The notes: generated by a model not told the origin, from the sequence alone. Positions 32,809 through 41,943 are shown, numbered from the stretch's first letter. The stretch: DNA of 47,036 bases from Candidatus Rokuibacteriota bacterium (GCA_030647435.1 JAUSJX010000041.1:1-47036), one strand, 5' to 3'. Program-made: numbers and translations.

Positions 32809-35595
32809 TCAGCCTACCCTCGGGAGGAGCACGTATACACCGATGACATCGGGGCGCGGGAGGGCTTGGACGGAGGTGCTTCCGACGCCCCGGCCGGCCT
32901 CGCGCACGCGCACGTGGTCCTCGAGGAGCGCGCGGGCGCGCGCGGCGGCGAACGCCTCGAGGTCCGAGGTCCGCTCTTCGATCAGGGCGACCGCCCGCGC
33001 CGCCTCGCGCTCGCGGACGTGGCGCGGGGGATCGTCAACGGGCGGGAGCGTGAGAAGCGAGAGCGCCTCCGAGCCCGTGACCTGCTCCTCGGTTCCGGCG
33101 CCAACCCAAGCGAGGGCTGTGGCCTCCTCGACCATGAGCGTGGTCTCCTGCCGCTGCCTGCGCGAAAGGAGCTGGTGCCGTAGGCGCAGGAGCGCGATCG
33201 TCGTGCGGACCCGCACCCCGTCTGAGATCCAGCAGCCCACACGCCCCAGGATCGAGGGGTCGTTGCTGGAGACGTCGTTGTTCTCCACCGACAGCGTACG
33301 GCCGAGCAGCGTCTCGGCGAGAACGGCAATCAGGGGATGACTGCGCTGGACGGGACGGCATCCAGGCGCCGATGGATAGGTGAAGTCGATGGCGACTGTG
33401 CCCGCGATGCCCTCGGTCTCGAGGCGCTCCCGGACCTCCACCGGCAGCGGCGCTGTGGCGACCTTGAATCCGCGCCGCAGAGGCTCGAGCCCCGAGCCGA
33501 GCCGGGCGAGAGCACGGCCGGCAAAGCGCTGGACATCTTCGCGGCCACCAATCGCTGCAAGGCTCTTGTGCCACTCCGGCAGGACCTCGTCGGGCTTGAT
33601 GCGCCGCTGGGCGAACACCGTCCGGTTCCTCTTCGCCTTCGTCTTCGCGTCTTCCCATTGGGTCTCGAAGAGCTCGAGCTGGTGACCCTCCAGGGCGCCG
33701 GAACCGCCGCGCCGCCGGAGCAGCACCGCCTTGAGCAGCGCCTGGGTCAGCGTGTGGCCCTCATCCGGCACCGGAACGGGCACGCCCAGCTCCTCGCGGA
33801 TGCGGGCGGCCTTGCGCAGGATGACCTGGAGCACGGCTCCGTCGACCGGATTGTTCACCCCGTAAAGCAGCGTAGCACGCACCGTCTTGCTCGTCTGGCC
33901 GAAGCGGTCGACGCGGCCCTCCCGCTGTTCGTGGCGTGTCGGGTTCCAAGAAAGGTCGTAGTGAACTACCGCATCGAAGTACTCCTGCAGGTTGATTCCC
34001 TCCGACAGGCAGTCAGTGGCGACCAGCACCCGAGAGCGCTCGGCCGCACCGATGCGTGCGACATGCTCCGCGCGGTCCTCGGGAGGCATCTCGCCGGTGA
34101 TGACGTCGACGGTTGCGCCGCCGAGATGCTTGCGAAGGTGGCGGGCCACGTAATGGGCCGTCGCGATGAACCGGCAGAAGACCACGACGTTGAAGCCAGC
34201 TTGGACCAGCTCCGCGACGTGGTCCGATGCCGCCTTGAGCTTCGGATCGCCGCTCTGGCCTGCGAGCTGCTGGGCCTGTGCGATGAGTCCCGCCAGCGCC
34301 AGATCATCGCTGCCGACAGGGGGCTCCACGTCGTCTTCGACGAGGGCATCGATATCGCCATCGAAGATGCGATCAAGCAGATCCTCGCGAGCCTCGTCTC
34401 CGAGGTTTTCGCCGGTACGGGTCCGCAAGGCGAGTACGGCGGCGAGAGGGCTCGAGGCTGCACACCGCAACAGCGCCAAAGTGCCCCAGAAGTTGAGGCG
34501 CTGCCGCTGCTCATCTCCCGCCCCTGCCTCGACGACCTCGGCGCAATAGTCGAGGACCTTGCTGAAGAAGTCCTCCCAGGCCCCGCTCAGCCTGTAGGTG
34601 ACCTCCTTCGTCTCGCGGCGCGGAAAGATGTCGCCCTCATGCCAGTCGGCAATGTCCGCCCGCCTCCGCTGTACAAAATGGTGTGCGAGGCGCTCGCGCA
34701 CGCGTTCGCGCTCCGAGCCGACGAGCTCAGACAGGCGCTCAAAGTCCGGGGCGAGGAGCCCGAGCAGCCGGTAGAAGGCCGCATCGTTCCCGCTGTGCGG
34801 GGTGGCGGTGAGCAGGACGAGGTGACGAGACGCGCTCCTCGCCAGGTCCTCGAGCAGCTCGTGGCGCTGATGGTGACCCCGGCCGACAGCGGCGCATGTA
34901 TGAGCCTCATCGACGATCACGAAGTCGGGACATGCGTGGAGAAAGTGGTCCCGTCGTTCTCGGCTTTTGATGTAATCGAGGCTCACGACCGTGTGGGGAT
35001 ACACCGAGAAGATGCTTACGCCAGGGGGGATTCCCCGCTCTAAGCGGCGCGCGCTCTGCGACGTCACAGCCACGGCGCGGATGTGAAATCGAACTTCGAG
35101 CTCGGTCACCCACTGGTCCACCAGGTGCGGCGGGCAAAGGACCGCCGTCCGGTCGATGTCGCCGCGGTCGAGAAGCTCGCGCGCAATGAGCAGCGCCTCG
35201 ATCGTCTTGCCGACGCCAACGTCGTCGGCGATGAGAAGGCGCACCGGATCGAGCTTGAGCGCCATGAGCAGCGGCACGAGTTGATAGGCGCGCGGTTCCA
35301 CCGAGATCTGCCCGAAACTCCGAAACGGCCCAGCCCCCCGGCGCAGCGAGAGGAGCAACGCGTCTCGCAGCAAGAGCGCGGCGTCGTGCCCCCCGAGTTG
35401 ACGTGGATCGGGTAGCGGGAAACGAGCTTCGCGGACCGGCTCTGCCTCAAGTGGCAAGTGAATCAGCGTCTGGTCGTCGTCGGAGCCGGTCATCGGACGA
35501 ACCCGGAGCGTCTCTGCTGTGCTGCCGGTCAGGACGATCCACTCTCGTCCTCGGGCGCTGACAAGGCTTCCGGGAGAGTAGACGAGGTCGGTCAC
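32809..35595 (-). CDS. SNF2-family helicase (DrmD-like)
   Basis: A 928-residue SNF2/SWI2-type ATPase. Motif I is IADDVGVGKT (122-131) and motif II VDEAH (228-232); LLTATPHSG follows as motif III, and the C-terminal RecA lobe has VLVATDCLSEGINLQ and the arginine-finger segment HEQREGRVDRFGQ. The opening (SPGSLVSARGREWIVLTGST) is that of DISARM DrmD proteins. Such enzymes move along double-stranded DNA. In class 1 DISARM, DrmD and DrmMI are neighbours, as here. ATG 35595 overlaps the stop of the large helicase gene (ATGA). Confidence 0.87.
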   Translation of the reverse strand: MTDLVYSPGSLVSARGREWIVLTGSTAETLRVRPMTGSDDDQTLIHLPLEAEPVREARFPLPDPRQLGGHDAALLLRDALLLSLRRGAGPFRSFGQISVEPRAYQLVPLLMALKLDPVRLLIADDVGVGKTIEALLIARELLDRGDIDRTAVLCPPHLVDQWVTELEVRFHIRAVAVTSQSARRLERGIPPGVSIFSVYPHTVVSLDYIKSRERRDHFLHACPDFVIVDEAHTCAAVGRGHHQRHELLEDLARSASRHLVLLTATPHSGNDAAFYRLLGLLAPDFERLSELVGSERERVRERLAHHFVQRRRADIADWHEGDIFPRRETKEVTYRLSGAWEDFFSKVLDYCAEVVEAGAGDEQRQRLNFWGTLALLRCAASSPLAAVLALRTRTGENLGDEAREDLLDRIFDGDIDALVEDDVEPPVGSDDLALAGLIAQAQQLAGQSGDPKLKAASDHVAELVQAGFNVVVFCRFIATAHYVARHLRKHLGGATVDVITGEMPPEDRAEHVARIGAAERSRVLVATDCLSEGINLQEYFDAVVHYDLSWNPTRHEQREGRVDRFGQTSKTVRATLLYGVNNPVDGAVLQVILRKAARIREELGVPVPVPDEGHTLTQALLKAVLLRRRGGSGALEGHQLELFETQWEDAKTKAKRNRTVFAQRRIKPDEVLPEWHKSLAAIGGREDVQRFAGRALARLGSGLEPLRRGFKVATAPLPVEVRERLETEGIAGTVAIDFTYPSAPGCRPVQRSHPLIAVLAETLLGRTLSVENNDVSSNDPSILGRVGCWISDGVRVRTTIALLRLRHQLLSRRQRQETTLMVEEATALAWVGAGTEEQVTGSEALSLLTLPPVDDPPRHVREREAARAVALIEERTSDLEAFAAARARALLEDHVRVREAGRGVGSTSVQALPRPDVIGVYVLLPRVG

Positions 35596-38500
35596 GGTAC
35601 GCGCCCCAGAGCGGTCGCCAGGCGTGCGAAGGCCCCATTCCAGGTCGCTGGGTCCTCAAACAAGATGACGTCGAAGCCGAGGTTCTCTATTGCTTGCAGG
35701 CCTGGACGGTCGGCCTCGTCGACCACGGCCGCGACGTAGTGCCTGCGCCAAACGAGGTTCAGCCTCCGCTCTCCAAAGATGAGTGGGTCCGGATCGGGCG
35801 CTGGGATCCCGCGACGAGTTGCCTCGGCGAGCCAGCGGTCCTCCCCCGCATCGGCACCGTTCACCGGAACCGATACCTGCAAAGGAGGGAGACCGAGGCA
35901 CGCCGTCTCTGCGCTTGAGAGACGAAGCAGGATCTCGCGGGTGGCCTCGTCGCGACGGTCGAGGATCTCGTGGTCCGGCTGGTTGTAGTAGGACATCAGG
36001 CAGCGATAGCAGGCGGCCACGCAAGCCGTGCCGGGCTGGTCGACGAGTGCCGACCGAGCCGCGGGCAGGGGGCCGTCGCCGACTGCGAGGTGCATTACCT
36101 GCAGGGCTTTGCGCGCGACGGTGGCGAGGCTGCTCTTTTCGCTGACCAGCCGCGTGAGCACGCCGGCGCCCCCCTCGGTCGCCTCGTAGAGCAGAAAGCC
36201 GTTGCGGACGTCACGCGTGGGCATCGGCTCGGCGAGCATCTCGCCCTCCTCGAGTTGGAACACCGCCTCGATGCCTCGCAGGAGGGCGTGCTGCACAGTG
36301 GCCAGCGTAACCTCGGAGAAGGCGTCACCGACGGGCCGAAAGAGGAGAGCGTTCTTGCGATCCTGGACGCTGGGGACGATCCACTGCCGAGGCGACGCCG
36401 TGGGATCGATCCCACCATCGCCCTCGTCCTCGTCCCTGTTCTTTGCCCAGTATCCGGACACCGGATCGATGCGGAAGCCGAGCACCTTCTTGTCGGCTCG
36501 ACGGCGCAGACCTTTGTTGAGCCGGGTGATCGTCGCACCGGCGCCGTAGGCCATGCGCACGATCTCGCCCTCCTCGTCGCAAGCCGAGGCGCGCCGCACA
36601 TCGATCTCCTGGTCACGGATGGCCCACTCGAAGGTCGTCTGCAAGTCGAAGCCCTGTCGCGTTCGCTCCTCGTCGTTAGCGGTGATCCGCTCTGCCGGCT
36701 GCGTGGCGACATTCTCGATGCGGTAGACGTGGTTGACGACCTCGGCGGTGCCGAGCGAAGTACCGCAGGCGCGACACATCGACAGGTCGTCTCCGAAGTG
36801 TCCAGCTCCGCAATTCGAGCAGATCCGGACGGCCTTCGTGGGCAGCTGGGCGTCCGGCGTCGCGGATTCTCGGTGGCCGAGAGAGAGGAGCGCGCGCACG
36901 ACCCGGTACGCGCGCCCTTCGTGATAGACGAGGCTGCGGGGACCGAACTCGGCGAGCGCCAGGAAGCGCGGACGCTGCAGGTAGGTCTGCCGTCCGCGAC
37001 CATCCCGAGTCGCTGGGATGTAAGCCAGAAGGGGCAGCCTGGGAAAGTTGTACCCAGGCAGGAATCCTTCCGTGGCAAGGTAGCGGTACGTGTAGAAGTC
37101 GCTCGAGAGGGCATTCGTCCCGCGCTGGAGCAAGTTGAGCTGGTCGATGGCCTGTGCGTGCCGGCTTTGGGCCGCCCGCTTCTCCTGGTAAGGGGCAGAA
37201 TAATCGTCCATCGTTCGTCGAGCGGCGTCCCGTTGCTCCTCCGCGGCGGCGAAGAGGTCTCTCCAGCGATCGAACGCCTTGTCGAAGCGCTCCAGCGCGG
37301 AGACCACAATGGCATCGGCGTAGTCCGCACGCCCGGTGTACCAGGGCGCGAGCTCGGAGGTGAGATCGTCCGCCACAAGATCGAGGACACGCTTGATACG
37401 TTCGCTCGCCAGCTCTGCGACACGCCGTTCTTTCATGGATGCGATGATCTCGGGCTTGAGCGGGCGGATCGTGTCGTTAAGAACGAGCAGCTCCGCGATG
37501 CAGGGGTCGAGTGGCTGATCGACGCAAGAGAGCCAGATTGCCTGCAGATGGCTCTCGATCAGGTCGCGGTTCGCGAGCTCGAGCAGCGGTGCGCGCACCT
37601 CGCCGTGTACCATCGCCTTGGGATCACGGAAGAAGTACTGATCGTGTGGGCTCTGAGAGGAAGCGTAGGTGATGACCAACGCTGCCTGGCCGCTGCGGCC
37701 AGCCCGTCCGCTGCGCTGTGCGTAGTTCGCCGGCGTGGGCGGGACGTTGCGCATGTGAACCGCATTCAGAGCCGAGATGTCGACGCCAAGCTCCATCGTG
37801 GGAGAACAGAAGAGGACCGGCAGGAAACGGTTCGCCTCGCCAATGTCCCGGAGCCGCTTCTCTTCTAACGCCAGCTCTTGGCGTTCTCTGTCGCCGAAGC
37901 GGAACCGTTTCTCCCGGATCTCACGATTGTCGGGATCGACCTGTGCGGTGTGCTCGCGCGCCTCGAAGCCAAAGAGCGGGTGCATCGGGGCGCGGAGCAT
38001 CGTGGCGAGGTTCCCGTAGAGGTCTCGAAAGAACACGTTCTGTGTGGAGGCACTGGCGTCGGTCGATGGATCGCCCAACCGGAACACGACGCACGCATCG
38101 TTGAGTCGCCAACCCGGCTGGTCGAAAGGCGTGCTCTCCTCGGACACGAGGCCATGTATCGCCGCCGCGCGGAGCAGGTCGCTCACGAGCTGGTCGAAGT
38201 CCTTGGACTTCACGTCGCGGATGGAAGTGTCTCCTCCCCAGAGGTTCGCGGAGCGCAACGTTTTGCCGAGCCCGCTGCGCGAACCGCCGCGCACGATGAG
38301 ATCCATGTCGCGCAGCGTGCTCGCCCGGCGAGTGGGCGGGACGATCATGAGCCAGCGTGCCCCGCGCGGGCTTTCATCCATTCCGAAGCCCCAGGGTGGA
38401 CGGATCCGACTGTGCGACTTCGCAACCAACTGCTCGAGCACCGCAGCGTCGAGCACCTGGCTGCGGATCGCCAGCCACTTGCGCAGATGATCGAGCAGCT

Positions 38501-40925
38501 CGCGATAGACTCCCGTGCGGACTTCGGGCCTAGATTGTTTAAGCACGGGGTGCGATCCGGCGAAGAGTTCATCGTCCGCCGCCAGCTCCGCGAGCCCTAG
38601 ATATTCGACGCGGACCAAGCCAAGCTGCTCGAGGTTGGGATTCGTGTATCGCCATCCGCGTCGCTGATCGAACCAGACGCGGTAGGCGAGTACCTGGCGA
38701 AGGGTGCCTTCGGCCTCCTGGAGATTGAACCCGCGTAGCGAAGCCTCGAGTAACCACTCGGCGCGGATCTGTGGGTCAGGCCGATTAAAACCGAGCGTGC
38801 TCTGCTGCGCCGCACCCAGCTCGTCGCTGCGGAGCCCCCTCGAGCCCGCATCCTGGAGCGCGCCGAGAAAGCCCGCGCGGATAAGGCTCACGAACAAGAA
38901 GTCGTTGAAATGGCCGGCCTGGAGGGCGGCGTCCTGGCGGTTGTCGGAGAAGCCAAGAAGTTTCCGCGTGTAAAGTGCCATGCCCGACTGGGCGCCGTGC
39001 ATCCAATGCAACACGCTGGAAACCAGAACGGTGGTCGCCGAGCTGCGACCTTCGGCAGAGAGGGACGCGAGACGTGTCCTATCACGTGCTGCGCCGCCCT
39101 GCGTGCCTCCGCAGCGAAGGCAGAGCCGGAACTTGCCCGGAAGAAACCATGCTTTCGTCCCAGAACCGATGCGGCCGTCCGGAGCGACGGTGAAGCGCCG
39201 CGCGCGCGCTCCCCGGTAGCTCGGCTTGAGGCGCGGGTTACCGCTGGTGTCGAACTCCAGCCAAGTCTCCGGATAGTCTTCGTCCCGGTCATCGAAGGTA
39301 AATCCGGTATCGTGGGACGGGTGTGGCGTTAGGAAGCCGAAGGTTTCGCCCTCGGGCTGTTCGTCCTGGCCATCGGTCTCGTCACTCTTGGCCGGAGGAG
39401 CGTCGTCGATGTCACGGGCGAGGAGGATCGGTGCGCCTTCCTCCTTCACCAACCTCACCGGGTGATACTCGTGACCGCACTCGCGGCAGAAGTGCAGAGC
39501 GTAGAGGCGCTTGTCAGGTTGTTCAGGGAAAAATTGCTGCCCTTCGACGGTCACCTTCCGCGTGCCGTCTGGCTCCATGGTCGCGTAGGCGTGGCCGGCA
39601 CCAGAGATGAACTGATGGAGCTTGAAAGCGAAAAAACTCTTCTCGCTCGCTCCTGGAACTGAAGTCCGAAGTTGCTCGGGGACACTGGAGACGAGGAGGA
39701 GATCTCGGAGCGCCCTTCGGCACGCGGGCGCGTCGCGACCCGCTTCGGCCGAGAGGGTCATGACCGCCTCCGTCTCCGTCATGGGCTTCGCGCGGACCCA
39801 GCGCTGGTCGACCTGGGAGAAGGAAATCCCGAGACGAGTCTCCACCCAGACCGCGAGCGGGTGCTCCCGCAGCGCCGCGTCCGGAATGTCCTGCGGGACG
39901 CCGGCGTCAATGGCCTTGCCCAGCAGTGGGCGAACAGACTCCGCCGTTGCCGCAGAGTCCGTGATGCGTTCCAGAGTTTCCACGATGACGTTGCTCTCGC
40001 CGATGGAGTTCGCAAAGAGCTTCGAGGCCACGCGAGCAACCACCCGGCTCTTATCCTCCACCGAGCCCTCGCTGGCCATCGTGGCGGAGGTGCCGATGCA
40101 GAGGAGCTTCTCGGGCTGGAGCCTCTCGCGGACGCGGCGCACCAGCAAGGCCACATCTGCACCCTGGCGCCCCCGGTAGGTGTGGAACTCGTCCAAGACG
40201 AGGAACCGGAGACCTGCGCAGTTGCCGATGACCCGGCGATCGATGCCTTCTTGCCTCGTCATGAGGAGCTCGAGCATCATGAAGTTCGTGAGCAGGATGT
40301 CGGGGGGCTCCTCAGCGACCCGCTTGCGCTCGTCGGCGTCCTCCTGCCCCGTGTAGCGGGCAAACGTGATCGGCGGTCGTCCCGGGACGTTTCCAACGAA
40401 CTTCCCGAGCTCCTCCATCTGGGAGTTTGCGAGCGCGTTCATCGGATAGACCACGATGGCGCGCGTACGACGTTGCGCGCTCGAACGTCGTGCGCTTAAC
40501 ACGTGGCTGACAATCGGGATGAAGAAGCAGAGCGACTTACCCGAACCGGTGCCGGTCGTGACGACGAAGCTCTCCCCTTCAGTGGCGAGTGCGATCGCCT
40601 GCTCCTGGTGCTTATAGAGGGACAGCGGCCGCCCGTCTGCCTGGAAAATGTCGGCACAGCCCGGGTCGAGCACGCCGCTGTTCACGAGCGCGCTCACGTC
40701 CGCCGTACGCTTATAGCTCGGGTTGATCTGAATCAGTGGCTCCGGCCAGTACCGCTGCTCGGCGTAGATCGCTTCGACCTGGTCGCGGATATCCTGCGCG
40801 TAGATCGTCGTGAAAGAGGTTGCGAAACGCTTGTACTCCTCGACGACGCTGTCGCGGAGGGAGAACACGTCGAGAGCAAGAGCACCATCGCTTCCGCCAG
40901 CCTTTTTCGCAGCGTGGGTGCTCAT
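35592..40925 (-). CDS. Giant DEAD-box/DUF1998 helicase (DruE-like or fused DrmA-DrmB)
   Basis: A 1777-residue superfamily 2 helicase. Motif I is TTGTGSGKS (123-131), Ia YPMNALANSQ (160-169), II VLDEFH (243-248), III GTSATM; the second lobe has LFCSPTMELGVDISALN and motif VI QRSGRAGRSG. The C-terminal DUF1998/MZB part shows YEATEGGAGVLTRLV and CVAACYRCLMSYYNQPDH; two more zinc ribbons lie upstream (CRECGHEY; CSNCGAG...CRACG). After DUF1998 about 90 residues (RRLNLVWRRHYVAAVVDEAD, then LQAIENLGFDVILFED) look like a VSR/DUF559-type fold. This size and domain order match DruE of Druantia, or DrmA and DrmB of DISARM in one chain. ATG 40925 overlaps the regulator's stop; upstream in-frame sequence overlaps that gene. 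Confidence 0.87.
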   Translation of the reverse strand: MSTHAAKKAGGSDGALALDVFSLRDSVVEEYKRFATSFTTIYAQDIRDQVEAIYAEQRYWPEPLIQINPSYKRTADVSALVNSGVLDPGCADIFQADGRPLSLYKHQEQAIALATEGESFVVTTGTGSGKSLCFFIPIVSHVLSARRSSAQRRTRAIVVYPMNALANSQMEELGKFVGNVPGRPPITFARYTGQEDADERKRVAEEPPDILLTNFMMLELLMTRQEGIDRRVIGNCAGLRFLVLDEFHTYRGRQGADVALLVRRVRERLQPEKLLCIGTSATMASEGSVEDKSRVVARVASKLFANSIGESNVIVETLERITDSAATAESVRPLLGKAIDAGVPQDIPDAALREHPLAVWVETRLGISFSQVDQRWVRAKPMTETEAVMTLSAEAGRDAPACRRALRDLLLVSSVPEQLRTSVPGASEKSFFAFKLHQFISGAGHAYATMEPDGTRKVTVEGQQFFPEQPDKRLYALHFCRECGHEYHPVRLVKEEGAPILLARDIDDAPPAKSDETDGQDEQPEGETFGFLTPHPSHDTGFTFDDRDEDYPETWLEFDTSGNPRLKPSYRGARARRFTVAPDGRIGSGTKAWFLPGKFRLCLRCGGTQGGAARDRTRLASLSAEGRSSATTVLVSSVLHWMHGAQSGMALYTRKLLGFSDNRQDAALQAGHFNDFLFVSLIRAGFLGALQDAGSRGLRSDELGAAQQSTLGFNRPDPQIRAEWLLEASLRGFNLQEAEGTLRQVLAYRVWFDQRRGWRYTNPNLEQLGLVRVEYLGLAELAADDELFAGSHPVLKQSRPEVRTGVYRELLDHLRKWLAIRSQVLDAAVLEQLVAKSHSRIRPPWGFGMDESPRGARWLMIVPPTRRASTLRDMDLIVRGGSRSGLGKTLRSANLWGGDTSIRDVKSKDFDQLVSDLLRAAAIHGLVSEESTPFDQPGWRLNDACVVFRLGDPSTDASASTQNVFFRDLYGNLATMLRAPMHPLFGFEAREHTAQVDPDNREIREKRFRFGDRERQELALEEKRLRDIGEANRFLPVLFCSPTMELGVDISALNAVHMRNVPPTPANYAQRSGRAGRSGQAALVITYASSQSPHDQYFFRDPKAMVHGEVRAPLLELANRDLIESHLQAIWLSCVDQPLDPCIAELLVLNDTIRPLKPEIIASMKERRVAELASERIKRVLDLVADDLTSELAPWYTGRADYADAIVVSALERFDKAFDRWRDLFAAAEEQRDAARRTMDDYSAPYQEKRAAQSRHAQAIDQLNLLQRGTNALSSDFYTYRYLATEGFLPGYNFPRLPLLAYIPATRDGRGRQTYLQRPRFLALAEFGPRSLVYHEGRAYRVVRALLSLGHRESATPDAQLPTKAVRICSNCGAGHFGDDLSMCRACGTSLGTAEVVNHVYRIENVATQPAERITANDEERTRQGFDLQTTFEWAIRDQEIDVRRASACDEEGEIVRMAYGAGATITRLNKGLRRRADKKVLGFRIDPVSGYWAKNRDEDEGDGGIDPTASPRQWIVPSVQDRKNALLFRPVGDAFSEVTLATVQHALLRGIEAVFQLEEGEMLAEPMPTRDVRNGFLLYEATEGGAGVLTRLVSEKSSLATVARKALQVMHLAVGDGPLPAARSALVDQPGTACVAACYRCLMSYYNQPDHEILDRRDEATREILLRLSSAETACLGLPPLQVSVPVNGADAGEDRWLAEATRRGIPAPDPDPLIFGERRLNLVWRRHYVAAVVDEADRPGLQAIENLGFDVILFEDPATWNGAFARLATALGRVP

Positions 40926-41158
40926 GACTTGCTCCGCCTTCTCCTCGTGGAGGTGACATTCCCGCCGCGCTCCTGTTGCTGGCGCTCGATCCACTCGTCG
41001 ATGTCGTGGCGCCGGAAACGCCAGGCGTCGCCCACCTTGAACGCCGGTAGTTCGCCGCGTTCCGCCATCCGGTACACGGTGCGCTGATTTACGCTCAAGT
41101 ACTCGGCCAGCTGCCGGACTGTCCACGCGGGATGAGGAGATTCGCTCATGCTTGTCAT
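40922..41158 (-). CDS. Excisionase-family helix-turn-helix regulator
   Basis: A 78-residue MerR_17/excisionase-type DNA-binding protein: WTVRQLAEYLSVNQRTVYRM is the helix-turn-helix, ELPAFKVGDAWRFRRHDIDEW the wing, and the tail RRRRSKS is basic. It is the first gene of the minus-strand operon and overlaps the helicase start by four bases (ATGA), so it is coupled to it. The start may be ATG 41158 or 41149; neither has a Shine-Dalgarno site, and the predicted promoter leaves a leader of only about 20 bases. A role as the operon's own regulator is likely by position, not shown. Confidence 0.8.
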   Translation of the reverse strand: MTSMSESPHPAWTVRQLAEYLSVNQRTVYRMAERGELPAFKVGDAWRFRRHDIDEWIERQQQERGGNVTSTRRRRSKS

Positions 41159-41186
41159 CATGGGACGAGGAGCCATGGGTGGCAAC

Positions 41187-41215
41187 ACAGTACACGAGAG
41201 AGCAGCTGGAAACAA
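41187..41215 (-). promoter_or_regulatory. Predicted promoter of the defence operon
   Basis: On the minus strand TTGTTT (41215-41210) and TACTGT (41192-41187) are separated by exactly 17 bases, a reasonable sigma-70 pair. Transcription would begin near 41180, about 20 bases before the regulator's ATG. Confidence 0.5.
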
Positions 41216-41226
41216 GTAGTTACTTG
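41213..41226. promoter_or_regulatory. Palindrome overlapping the -35 box (operator candidate)
   Basis: CAAGTA-GT-TACTTG is a perfect inverted repeat with a two-base centre. It overlaps the predicted -35 box of the defence operon, where a bound repressor would block RNA polymerase. The HTH protein encoded just downstream is the obvious candidate ligand. Confidence 0.45.
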
Positions 41227-41244
41227 CATTAGCTTGGCGATGAA

Positions 41245-41276
41245 GTTGATGTTGCCCACCGTTGATGTTGCCCACC
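41245..41276. repeat. Two tandem 16-base repeats upstream of the operon promoter
   Basis: GTTGATGTTGCCCACC occurs twice head to tail (41245-41260 and 41261-41276). A related inverted form, GGGTGGCAACAC, lies at 41177-41188 next to the -10 box. The placement suggests binding sites for a regulator. Confidence 0.55.
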
Positions 41277-41384
41277 ATTGTCTCGACGAGCACCGGCACT
41301 CTGAGCCGGGTCCAGCATTTCGGGTTCGTATGGACGGCCCGCGAACTCGCGCGCCAAGTGCGTGCGACAAGCGATGCTCGGCGG

Positions 41385-41530
41385 CGCGGCCTGCGGCGTG
41401 CACGCCGAGCGATAGATCCGCCGCGCTCGCTCCTGCGCACGCCTTGGCCGCGGGATCGCACGCGCGGTTCCTGGCACGGTTGGCGCCGCGGCCTTCGGCG
41501 TGCAGGATGAAGCGCACGCCTCGGCCGCGG
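41385..41530. repeat. Hairpin repeat pair A and B (78-base period)
   Basis: Hairpin A: CGCGGCC-TGC-GGCGTGC (41385-41401) pairs with GCACGCC-TT-GGCCGCG (41437-41452) around a long loop. Hairpin B: CCGCGGCC-TTC-GGCGTGC (41486-41503) pairs with GCACGCC-TC-GGCCGCGG (41514-41530) around a 10-base loop. Both keep a 3/2-base internal bulge between two seven- or eight-base helices. The pair fills part of the 785-base divergent gap 41159-41943, whose remainder (41531-41943) shows no supported gene. Confidence 0.7.
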
Positions 41531-41943
41531 TCACACGCGAGGTTGATCATCCCGTAGCGCGGTAGCGTCCACCCGCCAGCAGACGGGCCCGCGGGCCCGC
41601 GTCCAGTCAAGTACATTCCCGTCCGCAGCACTGTCAATCGTATCGCCCCTTTCACCTCCCTCAACCCCTCCGGGCTTCGCCCTCCGGGGTCCTCCGCTTC
41701 GCTCCGGCCCTGCGGGTGACGGAGGCGAAACCGGCGGGAGGCGGCCCGACTGGGTCCACGTGGCGCTCTGGCCTCTTCTCGGTCCGTGCGTTCCTCTCAC
41801 GCGCGCGCCTTCGCGATTGCGCGCGCGCCCTCGCCTGGATGTGGGGTCGCCTCCCGCCTGGGGCGCTCGCAGATGAGCGTCTGCGGGCGGGGCTCGCAGG
41901 GGGCCGGCGTTGGTGCCGGCTCAACCTTCCAGGGAGGTGCGTC

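Noticed and set aside
33337-35043. 568-codon plus-strand frame over the SNF2 helicase
   Set aside because: Shadow of the helicase; the minus-strand frame has all helicase motifs, this one none.
35970-37868. 632-codon plus-strand frame over the DUF1998 helicase
   Set aside because: Antisense to conserved helicase motif VI and zinc-ribbon sequence; no motif of its own.
41158-41664. Minus-strand frame upstream of the defence operon encoding repeats of DRGRGVR...HAEGRGA type
   Set aside because: The repeated peptide is explained by the hairpin repeats; it lacks a ribosome site and overlaps the predicted promoter and operator region. Kept as an alternative reading in the hairpin finding only.
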